Shown: positions 1 to 8,732 of the stretch, piece after piece
Numbering within the stretch: the stretch's first letter is position 1
Layout: each line of letters starts with the position of its first letter
From: Lachnospiraceae bacterium
Lineage (GTDB): Bacteria > Bacillota > Clostridia > Lachnospirales > Lachnospiraceae
Assembly (NCBI GenBank): GCA_024682835.1
Contig: JAIKYU010000017.1
Location: 82,651-146,650 of the forward strand
Length of the DNA stretch: 64,000 nucleotides
Reading direction: 5' to 3'
Program-made: the position numbers and the translations under genes
Notes under the pieces: generated by a model
What the model was told of the DNA's origin: nothing
Database searches by the model: none
The model's input: only the letters and a program-made list of their open reading frames with translations

Positions 1-549
1 GAAATGCATGAGACTGTGATCGGAAAGGGAACCCTCGATTCCACAAGCTCGGATACCAACATTGTCAATGAGCTGGATATTCCAATTCTCGGACTGGGCC
101 TGCAGCATGTGATTGTGGCGGCGTCCAACGACGGTATCCTTGTGGCGGACAAGCATCAGTCCAGTTACATGAAGCCGCTGGTGGAAAAACTCGATGCACA
201 GGTCCGGTATGCCGAGAAATCCTGGGGGAGTTTTACGATCCTTGATATTGACGAGCGGGCGTTGACCATCCGGATCATTCTGATGCCGGGACATCGCCTG
301 CATTATCATGCGCACGAGAGACGCTCCGAGGTCTGGACGGTCACCGAAGGCGAAGGATTTGTGATCAGGGATGGTGAGCGGATCGATGTGCGGCAGGGAA
401 GTGTCATCGAGCTTCCGGTCGGCTGTAAGCACACGATTGCCGCCAAAACGATTCTCAGAGTCATTGAGGTGCAGATCGGGGAAGCGATCAGCGTGACGGA
501 CAAGATCAAGTATCCGGATCCGGAGAATATCGGGGAGATACCGGGATGA
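1..549 (+). CDS. manC: Mannose-1-phosphate guanylyltransferase / mannose-6-phosphate isomerase, C-terminal part (5' end outside window)
   Basis: The reading frame is open from base 1, so only the C-terminal 182 residues are visible. They match the end of ManC-type bifunctional enzymes: a beta-helix-like linker, then the type II phosphomannose isomerase cupin beginning at SWGSF. Counting from the ATG at base 4, the cupin metal motif is HYHAH (His100, 102, 104) with Glu109, and a second conserved block is ELPVGCKHT. The family makes GDP-mannose from mannose-1-phosphate and interconverts mannose-6-P and fructose-6-P in the cytoplasm. GDP-mannose is the substrate of the gmd product encoded at 39476. 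The stop overlaps the next start (ATGA), implying translational coupling. The nucleotidyltransferase domain cannot be checked here. Confidence 0.85.
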   Translation, partial: EMHETVIGKGTLDSTSSDTNIVNELDIPILGLGLQHVIVAASNDGILVADKHQSSYMKPLVEKLDAQVRYAEKSWGSFTILDIDERALTIRIILMPGHRLHYHAHERRSEVWTVTEGEGFVIRDGERIDVRQGSVIELPVGCKHTIAAKTILRVIEVQIGEAISVTDKIKYPDPENIGEIPG

Positions 550-1733
550 AGGCGGACGATCGTATTCGGGAATTTGTCACAAAATACAGCCATGAGCTTG
601 TCCTTGCAGCACTGTTTGCGCTGTCAGTGCTGATCCGTATCGATCTCGCACCCAAAACCGACTGGTCCGGAGATTATCAGTACTGCATTGCTCCCTGGGT
701 GGAGGAATACCGCAGACTGGGCGTGGTTCAGGGACTGGCGTCCTCGTTCACCAATTATTATATCCCGTACAATCTGATTTTTGCCTTCGCATCGCTGTTT
801 CCGATGGATGCCTGGGTGATCATTTCCATCCTTTCCTGTGCAGGCGAGTACGCCTGTGTGTACTACGCCTACCGGATTCTCCGATATCTGGGCGGGGAGG
901 ATCACGCACACCGGTCGATCTATGCGGCGGTGCTGCTGTTGTTTCTGCCGCCGATGATTCTGAACAGCGCATTCTGGAAACAGTGCGATGCCATCTATTC
1001 GGCCTTTGCGCTGATGGCTTTCTACTATCTGCTGAAGGATTCCTATTACCGGGCGTTTGTCTTCCTGTCAGTCGCTTTTGTTTTTAAGCTGCAGACCATT
1101 CTGCTGTTTCCGGTATTTCTGATTGCCTATTTCTGCGGAAAAAAGTATTCCCTGCTGATGTGGCTCAGGATACCCGTGACCTATCTGGAGGCAGGTCTTC
1201 CCGCCATTCTGTGCGGCAGACCGGCACGGAGTGTCTATATGATCTACTTTGATCAAAGCAGTGAGTATCATTACATGTTTTTGAATACGGGCAACCTGTA
1301 CCGGTTGTTTCGGAGTGATTATGAGGCGGCGGGACATCTTGCCGTGTACGGAACCGTTGCGTTTCTGGCTCTCCTCACGGGATACCTGATCCGGCACAGG
1401 GAGGCGGTGAATGGGGAATGCCTTCTGCAGCTTGCCGGGGTGACGGGATACGGGTGCTTTATGACGCTGCCGGCGATGCATGAGCGGTATGACTATCTTC
1501 CGATTTTGCTTGTCACCCTGTACTATGCGTACTATCATAGAAGCAAGTGTTATATACCCGCTATGATGATTCTTGTGACCACCGTGATGTATTGTCAGTA
1601 TCTGTTCGGCGGGAACACGCTGCCTGAAGAAGCGTACGCCCTCATTGCGCTGGTTGCCTGGTTTCTTGCGCTGAGGGACCTGATAGACGGGATACAGAAG
1701 AGGGAGGTGTGCAATGTCCATAAAGATCAATAA
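546..1733 (+). CDS. GT-C type polytopic membrane glycosyltransferase, putative mannosyltransferase-like
   Basis: 395 residues with about nine to ten hydrophobic segments. An acidic pair lies in the first external loop (TDWSGDY) and a late HERYDY motif resembles the HERY signature of GT-C enzymes that use polyprenyl-phosphate sugars (PIG-V/ALG6/DUF2029-like). It probably transfers a sugar on the outer face of the membrane; donor and acceptor are unknown. The ATG overlaps the manC stop by 4 bases and its own end overlaps the next gene by 20 bases, so the first three genes form a tight operon. The GT-C assignment rests on topology and these motifs only; an O-antigen ligase-like or other membrane role is possible. 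Confidence 0.65.
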   Translation: MKADDRIREFVTKYSHELVLAALFALSVLIRIDLAPKTDWSGDYQYCIAPWVEEYRRLGVVQGLASSFTNYYIPYNLIFAFASLFPMDAWVIISILSCAGEYACVYYAYRILRYLGGEDHAHRSIYAAVLLLFLPPMILNSAFWKQCDAIYSAFALMAFYYLLKDSYYRAFVFLSVAFVFKLQTILLFPVFLIAYFCGKKYSLLMWLRIPVTYLEAGLPAILCGRPARSVYMIYFDQSSEYHYMFLNTGNLYRLFRSDYEAAGHLAVYGTVAFLALLTGYLIRHREAVNGECLLQLAGVTGYGCFMTLPAMHERYDYLPILLVTLYYAYYHRSKCYIPAMMILVTTVMYCQYLFGGNTLPEEAYALIALVAWFLALRDLIDGIQKREVCNVHKDQ

Positions 1734-2709
1734 TTTCATGGGGAAATTCGGGTGGAATATGCGGAAATATTTCCCCGCGTTCTCAAGCAATGCCTACCTG
1801 AAGCTGCAGTTTCTGACGAGGGGACGGGAGCAGAAGCAGTATTGTGATTATTTCCTGCATGCCGGGGAGATCCCGAAGCCCAATGTGGTCAACATTGAGA
1901 CGATCAACCGGTGCAATTCGACCTGTGCGTTCTGCACGGCGAATATTCATGCAGAGAAGCGGCCGCTTGCCAGAATCGACGAAGGGCTTTACCGGTCGAT
2001 TATCGATCAGCTGGCGGACTGGGGATATGAAGGTCATCTGACGCTGTACGGCAATAATGAGCCGCTGCTGGATCCGCGCATCGTCGATTTTCATAAATAT
2101 GCGCGGGAGAAGCTCCCCAAATCGTTTATCTTCATGTCCACCAACGGCCTGATTCTCACGCGGGAAAAGGTGGATGAGATCAAGCCGTATGTGGATCAGA
2201 TCATCATCAACAACTACTGTGAGGATATGAAACTGCATCGGAACATTCAGGAGATCTACGACTATGTCGCCGCGCACCCGGCGGAATATCAGGACGTGGA
2301 AATTCTCATCCAGATGCGGTATCTCAAGGAAGTGCTCACCAATCGAGCGGGAAGTGCGCCGAACAAGCAGGCGACCGAGCGGGTGATCCGGGAGACCTGC
2401 CTGCTTCCTTTTACCGATATGTGGATCATGCCCAACGGCAAACTGGGACTGTGCTGCTGTGACAATTACGAAAAAACGGATTATGCCGATTTGACGAAAA
2501 CGCCGTTAAAGGAGGCCTGGCAGGGGGAGGCGCTGATGGAGCTTCGAAGGAAGCTCGCGGAGGGAAGACAGAATATTCCGTTCTGCAGACATTGTGATTT
2601 TATCGATGCGGGGTTCAGAATGCAGCTGGTCAGGGCGATTCTGAAGGGCGATCAGGCTGCCGCAAACCGGGTCGGCGGGGAAGAAAAATCGACCATCAGC
2701 CGCCGGTAG
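1714..2709 (+). CDS. Radical SAM / SPASM domain protein
   Basis: 331 residues. The radical SAM cluster motif CxxxCxxC is Cys67, Cys71 and Cys74 (RCNSTCAFC), followed by a TIM-barrel pattern with YGNNEPLLD (the GGEP-like SAM-binding segment). C-terminal cysteines in GLCCCDNY and FCRHCDF look like a SPASM auxiliary Fe-S site. Such proteins perform radical chemistry using S-adenosylmethionine. In polysaccharide loci, members are usually of unknown substrate; sugar dehydration, epimerisation or peptide modification are possible. The start was chosen at the ATG inside the end of the previous gene, preceded by GGGAGGTG. The substrate cannot be inferred from the sequence. Confidence 0.8.
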   Translation: MSIKINNFMGKFGWNMRKYFPAFSSNAYLKLQFLTRGREQKQYCDYFLHAGEIPKPNVVNIETINRCNSTCAFCTANIHAEKRPLARIDEGLYRSIIDQLADWGYEGHLTLYGNNEPLLDPRIVDFHKYAREKLPKSFIFMSTNGLILTREKVDEIKPYVDQIIINNYCEDMKLHRNIQEIYDYVAAHPAEYQDVEILIQMRYLKEVLTNRAGSAPNKQATERVIRETCLLPFTDMWIMPNGKLGLCCCDNYEKTDYADLTKTPLKEAWQGEALMELRRKLAEGRQNIPFCRHCDFIDAGFRMQLVRAILKGDQAAANRVGGEEKSTISRR

Positions 2710-2746
2710 GACACGGGATGATCATCGAGATGCTCGGGGGTAAAGA

Positions 2747-3751
2747 ATGAAACGGGTTTTGATAACCGGCGGCGCGGGATTTATCGGATTCCATACCGCG
2801 GCACGCCTTCTTCGTGACGGCTGCGAGGTCGGCATTGTCGATAATTTCAATGATTACTATGCGGTTTCCCTCAAGGAAGACCGCTTTCGCGAGCTGGAGA
2901 AAATTGCGAAGGAAAAGAAAGCGGACAGCCTGAAGCTCTGGCGGAGGGATCTGGCGGACGACGGAACCGCCCGGGAGGTGATGGAGGAATGGAATCCCGA
3001 TACCGTCATCCATCTGGCAGCCCAGCCCGGTGTCCGCTATTCGATCGAGAATCCGGCCGCCTATATCTCGTCCAATATCATCGGCTTTTTTCACATTCTG
3101 GAGGCGGTAAGGCATCATCCCGTACAGCATCTGGTCTTTGCTTCCTCCAGTTCGGTGTACGGCGGAAATACCAAGGTTCCGTTCGAGGAAACAGACCGGG
3201 TGGATGAGCCGGAGAGCCTCTATGCCGCCACGAAGAAGGCGGATGAGCTGATGGGGTATACCTATGCCCGGCTCTATGGGATTCCGATGACAGGGCTGCG
3301 CTTTTTTACCGTATATGGTCCGTGGGGACGTCCCGATATGGCAGCGTTTCTGTTTACGGAGCGCATTCTGGCCGACAAACCGATCCGCGTGTTCCATCAC
3401 GGGGATCTGCGGAGGGATTTCACGTACATTGATGATATCGTGGAGGGGGTTGTCAGGGTCGCTGACAGAGCGCCGTCGGAAAATGAGAAGGGTGTGCGGT
3501 ACCGGATCTACAATATCGGCAATCACACACCTGTTCCGCTGATGGAGATGATCCGCACGCTGGAGACCGTGATCGGAAAAGAGGCCCAAAAGGAGTTCCT
3601 TCCGATGCAGCCCGGAGATGTCTACCAGACGTACGCCGATGTATCCGCGCTGACAAGAGATTTCGGCTTTCATCCCGACACGCCGCTCGCGGAAGGCCTT
3701 CGGGCATTTGTGGACTGGTATCGCTCCTACTACACGCACGATGGCGACTGA
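2747..3751 (+). CDS. NAD-dependent epimerase, UDP-glucuronate 4-epimerase type
   Basis: 334 residues of extended short-chain dehydrogenase type. The N-terminal GGAGFIG (residues 8-14) binds NAD. The catalytic set is Ser134-136 in SSSSVYG and Tyr159/Lys163 in YAATK. The segments VDNFNDYY, AQPGVRYSIENP and GLRFFTVYGPWGRPDM are typical of UDP-glucuronate 4-epimerases, which convert UDP-glucuronate to UDP-galacturonate in the cytoplasm. A related UDP-glucose or UDP-GlcNAc epimerase activity cannot be excluded. It lies 37 bases after the radical SAM gene, with GGGGGTAA before the ATG, and is followed by a clear terminator, so it closes the first operon. Confidence 0.85.
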   Translation: MKRVLITGGAGFIGFHTAARLLRDGCEVGIVDNFNDYYAVSLKEDRFRELEKIAKEKKADSLKLWRRDLADDGTAREVMEEWNPDTVIHLAAQPGVRYSIENPAAYISSNIIGFFHILEAVRHHPVQHLVFASSSSVYGGNTKVPFEETDRVDEPESLYAATKKADELMGYTYARLYGIPMTGLRFFTVYGPWGRPDMAAFLFTERILADKPIRVFHHGDLRRDFTYIDDIVEGVVRVADRAPSENEKGVRYRIYNIGNHTPVPLMEMIRTLETVIGKEAQKEFLPMQPGDVYQTYADVSALTRDFGFHPDTPLAEGLRAFVDWYRSYYTHDGD

Positions 3752-3799
3752 CCGCCGGGTTCGTTTATCCACGCCCTGAAGAGAGATTTGCCAAACATG

Positions 3800-3824
3800 C
3801 CCCGCTGCCTGCAGCGGGGTTTTT
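3800..3824 (+). terminator. Rho-independent terminator after the epimerase gene
   Basis: A GC-rich hairpin with arms CCCCGCT and AGCGGGG (3800-3806 and 3813-3819) is followed directly by TTTTT (3820-3824). It lies between the + strand epimerase gene and the convergent - strand lipoprotein gene. Confidence 0.85.
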
Positions 3825-3842
3825 ACTGCCGCGGCAGGCGCG

Positions 3843-4958
3843 TCACAGGGCGTCGATTTCGATCAGCTGATACTCCTCCGTGACGGCTCCGCGATCCTTG
3901 TTGATGACCTGTGCGACGGCGGCTCCGAAAGCGCGCCGTCCTTCCGGGGTCAGGAGAATGCCGTCCGCAAGATACTCGTCTGCGGTATAGGAATCGAGAT
4001 CCATCCGTTGCCCGTTATACATATCTACATAAAGGGTACGATCAAACTGACGATACCAGTAATCAATGAGCCCCACGTAGGTGCCGAGATTGCCGGAGCC
4101 GTTGTCAAGACTGCCCCCGGTGCCGAGAAACGCACCGTCCGGTCCGAACAACTGCGCGAAGCAGGGGGTGCAGCACAGGATGGTGGCCTGCGGAAACGCG
4201 TTTCTCAGCAGAAACAGGCTTGCTTTATAGGCGTTGGAAAAGATCGAGAGCGTCCGGTCGTCATTTTTATCGACGGCGGTCGTTCCGTTCAGATAATCAT
4301 GAATGCCGTATTCGATGACAATGTAGTCGATTTTTTCCGGACGGATGGTGCGATACACCGCGGCCGCTTCGGGGGAAGCGTGCTCCAGGGCGGAAAGGGA
4401 ACCGTCGCCGTTCAGTAGATGAGCCATACTCAGGAGGGATACGCTGCTCCAGTTTTCCGGAGACAGCTCCTTCTCTTCGGACTGGATGGTGGTGGCGCTG
4501 TCCGCAACGCCCAGGTTGTAGACAAAGCAGTCGGCATCATCGACGATCTGGACATAGTCCCGCACGATTGTCGGAATATCCGTGTCGGTGCCGCGTCCGG
4601 AAGCAAATTGTGAGTCGCCGAGAAACAGGATTTCAATGTAATCCTTGCCGTCATCCGGCACTTCGGGAACGGAAACCCCGGAGGAGGCGGACGCGGATGA
4701 CGCCTTTTCTGATCCTGCCGCAGAGGAGGCACCTGTGCCGGCTGCCGGCAGGGACGGGGATGACGGGATCTGCAGAGGGGAGACTTCCTTCTCTGTCGGG
4801 ATATCGTCGCCCGCGGTGGCCGTCGTCCCCGACAGGTTCGCTTCGTCTACATAGGACTCCGCGCTCGGTATTCCGGCGGTGTTGCCGCAGCCCGCCGATA
4901 TGGACGCAAACAGGATAAGAAATGTGCAGATGACGGTTCGGATTTTTGTTTTATGCAT
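3843..4958 (-). CDS. SGNH/GDSL-like lipoprotein with degenerate catalytic histidine
   Basis: 371 residues. The N-terminus has a short basic stretch, a hydrophobic core and a lipobox-like ISAGC (Cys24), so it is probably an exported lipoprotein. Residues 30-105 form a Ser/Ala/Pro-rich linker. The SGNH block I motif LFLGDSQ places the nucleophile at Ser116, but block V reads DGILLTPEG (332-340), with Leu335 where the family has the catalytic His. Family members act as O-acetylesterases or acetyltransferases on sugars. This copy may use another His, bind carbohydrate without hydrolysis, or work with a partner. It is one of only two - strand genes here and converges on the terminator at 3800. Confidence 0.75.
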   Translation of the reverse strand: MHKTKIRTVICTFLILFASISAGCGNTAGIPSAESYVDEANLSGTTATAGDDIPTEKEVSPLQIPSSPSLPAAGTGASSAAGSEKASSASASSGVSVPEVPDDGKDYIEILFLGDSQFASGRGTDTDIPTIVRDYVQIVDDADCFVYNLGVADSATTIQSEEKELSPENWSSVSLLSMAHLLNGDGSLSALEHASPEAAAVYRTIRPEKIDYIVIEYGIHDYLNGTTAVDKNDDRTLSIFSNAYKASLFLLRNAFPQATILCCTPCFAQLFGPDGAFLGTGGSLDNGSGNLGTYVGLIDYWYRQFDRTLYVDMYNGQRMDLDSYTADEYLADGILLTPEGRRAFGAAVAQVINKDRGAVTEEYQLIEIDAL

Positions 4959-5070
4959 AGGATCACCTCGGGTTCTTTGACTAAACTGACATTATCCTAT
5001 CACAGTTTGCGGGCGGATGCTTTTAAGATTTCATTAAAGTTGCTGCCAAATGGGCGAACGGGGCACAGAA

Positions 5071-5099
5071 TTGTATCCGGTTGGTATTTATGATATGAT
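5071..5099 (+). promoter_or_regulatory. Sigma-A type promoter for the flavoprotein gene
   Basis: TTGTAT (5071-5076), 17 bases, TATGAT (5094-5099). It lies about 40 bases before the ATG at 5140, leaving room for the leader and the AAAGGAG ribosome site. It starts the + strand operon that follows the - strand lipoprotein gene. Confidence 0.6.
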
Positions 5100-5139
5100 G
5101 TAAATTGATCTTTGACCTGTCGTACCGAAAGGAGTGTCT

Positions 5140-6696
5140 ATGAAGCGTGCGCTGATCATCGGCGCGGGACCTGCGGGTCTGACTGCCGCATACGAATTGC
5201 TGCACCGTGAAAAACCGGAGGAGATTGAGGTTATTGTACTTGAGGAGAGCGAGAAGCTCGGCGGCATCTCCCGTACGGTGGAGTATCACGGAAATCGCAT
5301 GGATATGGGCGGACACCGGTTTTTCACCAAAGTGCCGGAGGTAAATGCCTGGTGGGACGCCATGCTTCCCAGACAGGGTGCGCCGGCAAGCGATGATATT
5401 GCACTGAACCGCAAGGCGACGCTGGCACCCGGCGGGCCGGATCCGGAGCAGACCGACCGGGTGATGCTCCGGCGAAACCGCGTTTCGCGTATCCTTTTTA
5501 ACGGACGATTCTTTGATTATCCGATTTCCTTAAGGCCGGAGACCTTCCGGAATATGGGACTGGTGACGACGATTGTCGCAGGGTTCAGTTATCTGAAGGG
5601 CGTTCTGTTCAAGCGAAAGGAACGTTCGCTGGAGGATTTTTACATCAATCGCTTCGGCAGGAAGCTGTATTCCATGTTTTTTGAGCACTACACCGAGAAT
5701 CTGTGGGGACGGCATCCCTCTCAGATCGATCCAAGCTGGGGCGCCCAGCGCGTCAAGGGCGTGTCGATTTCGGCGGTTTTGAAAAATGCGATTGAGAAGC
5801 AGTTCGGCAAGAAAAACCGCAAGGTTGAAACTTCCCTGATCGAGGAATTTTCCTATCCGAAACTGGGCCCCGGTCAGCTGTGGGATGTGACGGGCGCAGA
5901 AATTGAAAAAATGGGGGGCAAGATTCTCAGGGAGTCCCGTGTAACCGGGATCCGTAAGAACGAGCAGGGACACATCACGCATGTCATCTACGAACAGGCG
6001 GGGAAGACGGTGGAGCTCGCCTGTGATTATGTGGTCTCCTCCATGCCGATCCGCGATCTGGTGGGCGGCATGAACGACGTACCGCCGGAACCGGCACGGA
6101 TCGCGGCGGGCCTCCCCTATCGCGATTATATGACGGTTGGCGTGCTGGTGCCGCATCTCAATCTCAAAAACGCGACGAAGATGAAAACCATCGGAAATAT
6201 TGTGCCGGACAACTGGATCTACATTCATGACCGCACGGTGCAGATGGGACGGATGCAGATATACAACAACTGGTCCCCTTACCTGATCAAGGATATTGAA
6301 CACACGGTCTGGGTGGGACTGGAGTATTTCTGCAACGAGGGAGATTCCTTCTGGAACATGAAGGATGACGATTTTGCGAAGCTCGGTATCCGCGAGATGG
6401 TGACGCTGGGGATGATCGATAAGGAGAGCGACGTTCTGGATTATCATGTGGAACGGGTAAAGAAAGCATACCCGGCATATTTTGACACCTACAAGGAGAT
6501 CGATACGCTGGTGGCATACCTGAACAGTATCGATAATCTGTACTGTGTGGGACGAAACGGCCAGCACCGCTACAACAATATTGATCATTCCATGTGCACC
6601 TCCTTCGAGGCGGTTAAAAACATCATCAGTGGCGAGCGAAGCCGTGATAATATCTGGCGCGTCAACACGGAAAAGGAATATCACGAGGGGCGGTAA
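5140..6696 (+). CDS. FAD-dependent NAD(P)-binding amine oxidase / UDP-galactopyranose mutase-like protein
   Basis: 518 residues. The ATG at 5140 is preferred over an in-frame GTG at 5134 because AAAGGAG (5128-5134) sits at correct spacing before it. The N-terminal [15 protein letters not shown] is a dinucleotide-binding motif, followed by [17 protein letters not shown] and GGHRFFTK, typical of protoporphyrinogen-oxidase-like and UDP-galactopyranose mutase-like flavoproteins. The C-terminus has [18 protein letters not shown], the second FAD-contact region. Members in polysaccharide loci are thought to act on nucleotide sugars or lipid-linked sugars, but the exact reaction is unknown. It is two bases upstream of the DUF6077-type gene and apparently co-transcribed. 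Confidence 0.75.
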   Translation: MKRALIIGAGPAGLTAAYELLHREKPEEIEVIVLEESEKLGGISRTVEYHGNRMDMGGHRFFTKVPEVNAWWDAMLPRQGAPASDDIALNRKATLAPGGPDPEQTDRVMLRRNRVSRILFNGRFFDYPISLRPETFRNMGLVTTIVAGFSYLKGVLFKRKERSLEDFYINRFGRKLYSMFFEHYTENLWGRHPSQIDPSWGAQRVKGVSISAVLKNAIEKQFGKKNRKVETSLIEEFSYPKLGPGQLWDVTGAEIEKMGGKILRESRVTGIRKNEQGHITHVIYEQAGKTVELACDYVVSSMPIRDLVGGMNDVPPEPARIAAGLPYRDYMTVGVLVPHLNLKNATKMKTIGNIVPDNWIYIHDRTVQMGRMQIYNNWSPYLIKDIEHTVWVGLEYFCNEGDSFWNMKDDDFAKLGIREMVTLGMIDKESDVLDYHVERVKKAYPAYFDTYKEIDTLVAYLNSIDNLYCVGRNGQHRYNNIDHSMCTSFEAVKNIISGERSRDNIWRVNTEKEYHEGR

Positions 6697-6698
6697 AG

Positions 6699-7898
6699 AT
6701 GGAGAGCTTCCATGTGCTCACACCGTTCCTTCTGATTATCTGGCTTATTCTGGTTCCTCTGCTGTCGGGCTTTCTGCTGTCTGCCCTGTTCCCTGAAGAA
6801 AAAAGGACCGCAGGGATGGTCTGGCTGTCGGGACTGCTCCTTTCCTTTGTCCTGTTTCAGCCGCTGGCGATCTATTGTATGATCCGTATTATCTATGACA
6901 GCTTTTACCGGTTTACCTGGATTTATACGGCGATCATGCTGCTGCTTGCGGCGGGAGGGCTGATCCGCCTGATTGTGACATGGGTAAGATGTGATAAAGA
7001 CGGGTGGTCGGAGCATTTTCTGGCCCCGTTTCCGGGACACCGTGTCCGGCCGGTTGCGGATCTTTATCATCCGCGAAGAGACCCTGTCAGGGTTGACCGG
7101 CGTTTCTCCAGGAGCGAGCTGCTCTATTTTTCCGTTTTCCTGATTCTTCTTGCAATCCAGCTGGTGATGGCAGTACTGTATGCTCCTTTTGACGGGGATG
7201 ATGCCTACTATATTGTCGAATCCGTACAGGCCCAGCAGACGAACACCATGAACACGCTGCAGCCGTATCTGGGGTATTCCACGGCTCTGGATTACCGTCA
7301 TGCGCTGGCGGAATATCCGCTTTGGATCGCGTATATCGCGCGAATGTCCCTGGTGCATGCGACCATTTTTGCACACACCATCCTGCCGTTGTTCTGGATA
7401 CCCGTCAGTTATGCGGTTTATGCGGCGGTCGCGCGGTTCCTGTTCCGGAAAAGAACGGATCTCATCCCGCTGTTTCTCTGTTTCCTTGCCCTGTTCTCCA
7501 TGTTCGGCAATGTGTCCATCTACACACCGGAGACCTTTTTCCTGATGCGGACCTGGCAGGGGAAATCTGTTGTGGGCAATCTGGTGATTCCGGCGGTGTT
7601 TCTGTTTTTCTTTCATCTGGCCGACCAGGAGCGGGATCAGAACTGGCGTTCCTGTTCCAGGCGGCAGCGGCTGTTTCCCTGGCTGTTGCTGTTTTTGATC
7701 AATGTGACGGCCGGCTTTCTGAGCACTTCCGGAATTCTGGTTGTGACCATGCTGATTTTTGCCGGCCTTTTTTTCATTGCCGCCTTCGGCGGAGGCGGAT
7801 CGTTGAAGCACAGACTGGGATTGTTGTTCTGGGGCGGACTGACCTGTATTCCGAATGCGATCCTGGTTCTGATGGGTTTTGTTTTGAAACCGTTCTAG
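6699..7898 (+). CDS. DUF6077-type polytopic membrane protein, N-terminal part (ended by in-frame TAG)
   Basis: 399 residues with about nine hydrophobic segments. The external loop contains DGDDAYYIVES and a downstream HAL-EYPLW segment as in DUF6077 membrane proteins, probably GT-C-like. The frame ends at TAG 7896-7898, yet the same frame continues without a shift through 8732 and supplies the expected remaining transmembrane segments. The two parts would make one protein of about 677 residues. This is therefore most likely one gene split by a nonsense codon, either a real mutation or a sequencing error. Function is unknown; such proteins are common in Gram-positive surface glycan loci. Confidence 0.7.
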   Translation: MESFHVLTPFLLIIWLILVPLLSGFLLSALFPEEKRTAGMVWLSGLLLSFVLFQPLAIYCMIRIIYDSFYRFTWIYTAIMLLLAAGGLIRLIVTWVRCDKDGWSEHFLAPFPGHRVRPVADLYHPRRDPVRVDRRFSRSELLYFSVFLILLAIQLVMAVLYAPFDGDDAYYIVESVQAQQTNTMNTLQPYLGYSTALDYRHALAEYPLWIAYIARMSLVHATIFAHTILPLFWIPVSYAVYAAVARFLFRKRTDLIPLFLCFLALFSMFGNVSIYTPETFFLMRTWQGKSVVGNLVIPAVFLFFFHLADQERDQNWRSCSRRQRLFPWLLLFLINVTAGFLSTSGILVVTMLIFAGLFFIAAFGGGGSLKHRLGLLFWGGLTCIPNAILVLMGFVLKPF

Positions 7899-7904
7899 GT
7901 TTCA

Positions 7905-8732
7905 TTGAAAGCGGGGAAACCGGTGTACGGAATTTTTATGGAAAGCTTTGTGATGTTCAAGCTCTACGGCGGGAGCGGATGGCTGCTTGTGCTGTATGCG
8001 CTGGCGTTTGCGTTTCTGTGGTTCCGTGAGAAGGAGCGCTCCGTTCGTGTCCTGTTTTTGTGGATGCCGGCATCCATCCTTTTTCTGTTTTTCTTTCCGC
8101 TGTTTCGAAAAGGGTATGTGCGCGTGACCGGGTCGGGAGACACCCAATACCGGATGCTCTGGCTTGTCCCGATGGGGATGACGATTGCCTATGCCGGGTG
8201 CCGGGCAGCCGTGCTGATCCCCGTGAGAGGAAAGGGACTTACCGCAAAACGGCTGTTTGACCGCGTGCTGGCACCGGTGCTGATCGGCCTCGCGATCGCG
8301 CTGTGCGGAAGTCTGGTCTATCGGAATCCGTACGTCAGTCGTGCGGAAAATGCCTGGCATATTCCGCAGGAGGTGATCGAGGTCTCCGACTGTATGACAT
8401 ACGGGCTGGAAGAGGGCGTGCGTGTACGCGCCGCGGTGCCTGAGGAGCTGGTTCATTTTATCAGACAGTACGACACGGATATTATCCTCGCGTACGGACG
8501 GGACATTATCGCCTACGGATACTACAATGAGATTCATGAGCGGATGAAGGGAACGGAATGCATCTCCATGGAAGGGCTTGCGACGGCACTCCGCGAGGCG
8601 GAGGTGGATTTTCTTGTGCTGCGGAAGGATCGGGAGACGGATGTGCCGCCGGATACCTGCGGATGGAAGGTCTATGCAGAGACGGAACAATATCGGATCT
8701 ATGCGGATGAATGGGAGGAGCAGGAATCATGA
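7905..8732 (+). CDS. DUF6077-type membrane protein, C-terminal part (same frame after the TAG)
   Basis: About 275 residues in the same reading frame as the upstream part. It includes hydrophobic segments, the loop GYVRVTGSGDTQYRMLW typical of the C-terminal half of DUF6077 proteins, and a soluble tail. The nominal first codon is TTG at 7905 and the first ATG is 7938; neither has a convincing ribosome site, so independent translation is doubtful. I read it as the detached 3' half of the gene starting at 6699. Its stop overlaps the next gene's ATG (ATGA at 8729), so coupling to the SGNH-like gene would depend on translation reaching this end. Confidence 0.6.
   Translation: MKAGKPVYGIFMESFVMFKLYGGSGWLLVLYALAFAFLWFREKERSVRVLFLWMPASILFLFFFPLFRKGYVRVTGSGDTQYRMLWLVPMGMTIAYAGCRAAVLIPVRGKGLTAKRLFDRVLAPVLIGLAIALCGSLVYRNPYVSRAENAWHIPQEVIEVSDCMTYGLEEGVRVRAAVPEELVHFIRQYDTDIILAYGRDIIAYGYYNEIHERMKGTECISMEGLATALREAEVDFLVLRKDRETDVPPDTCGWKVYAETEQYRIYADEWEEQES

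Noticed and set aside
7322..8029. A 235-codon + strand frame across the DUF6077 split, as sign of a frameshift
   Set aside because: Its sequence has no membrane pattern; both real halves lie in the same frame, so the break is a stop codon and not a frameshift.
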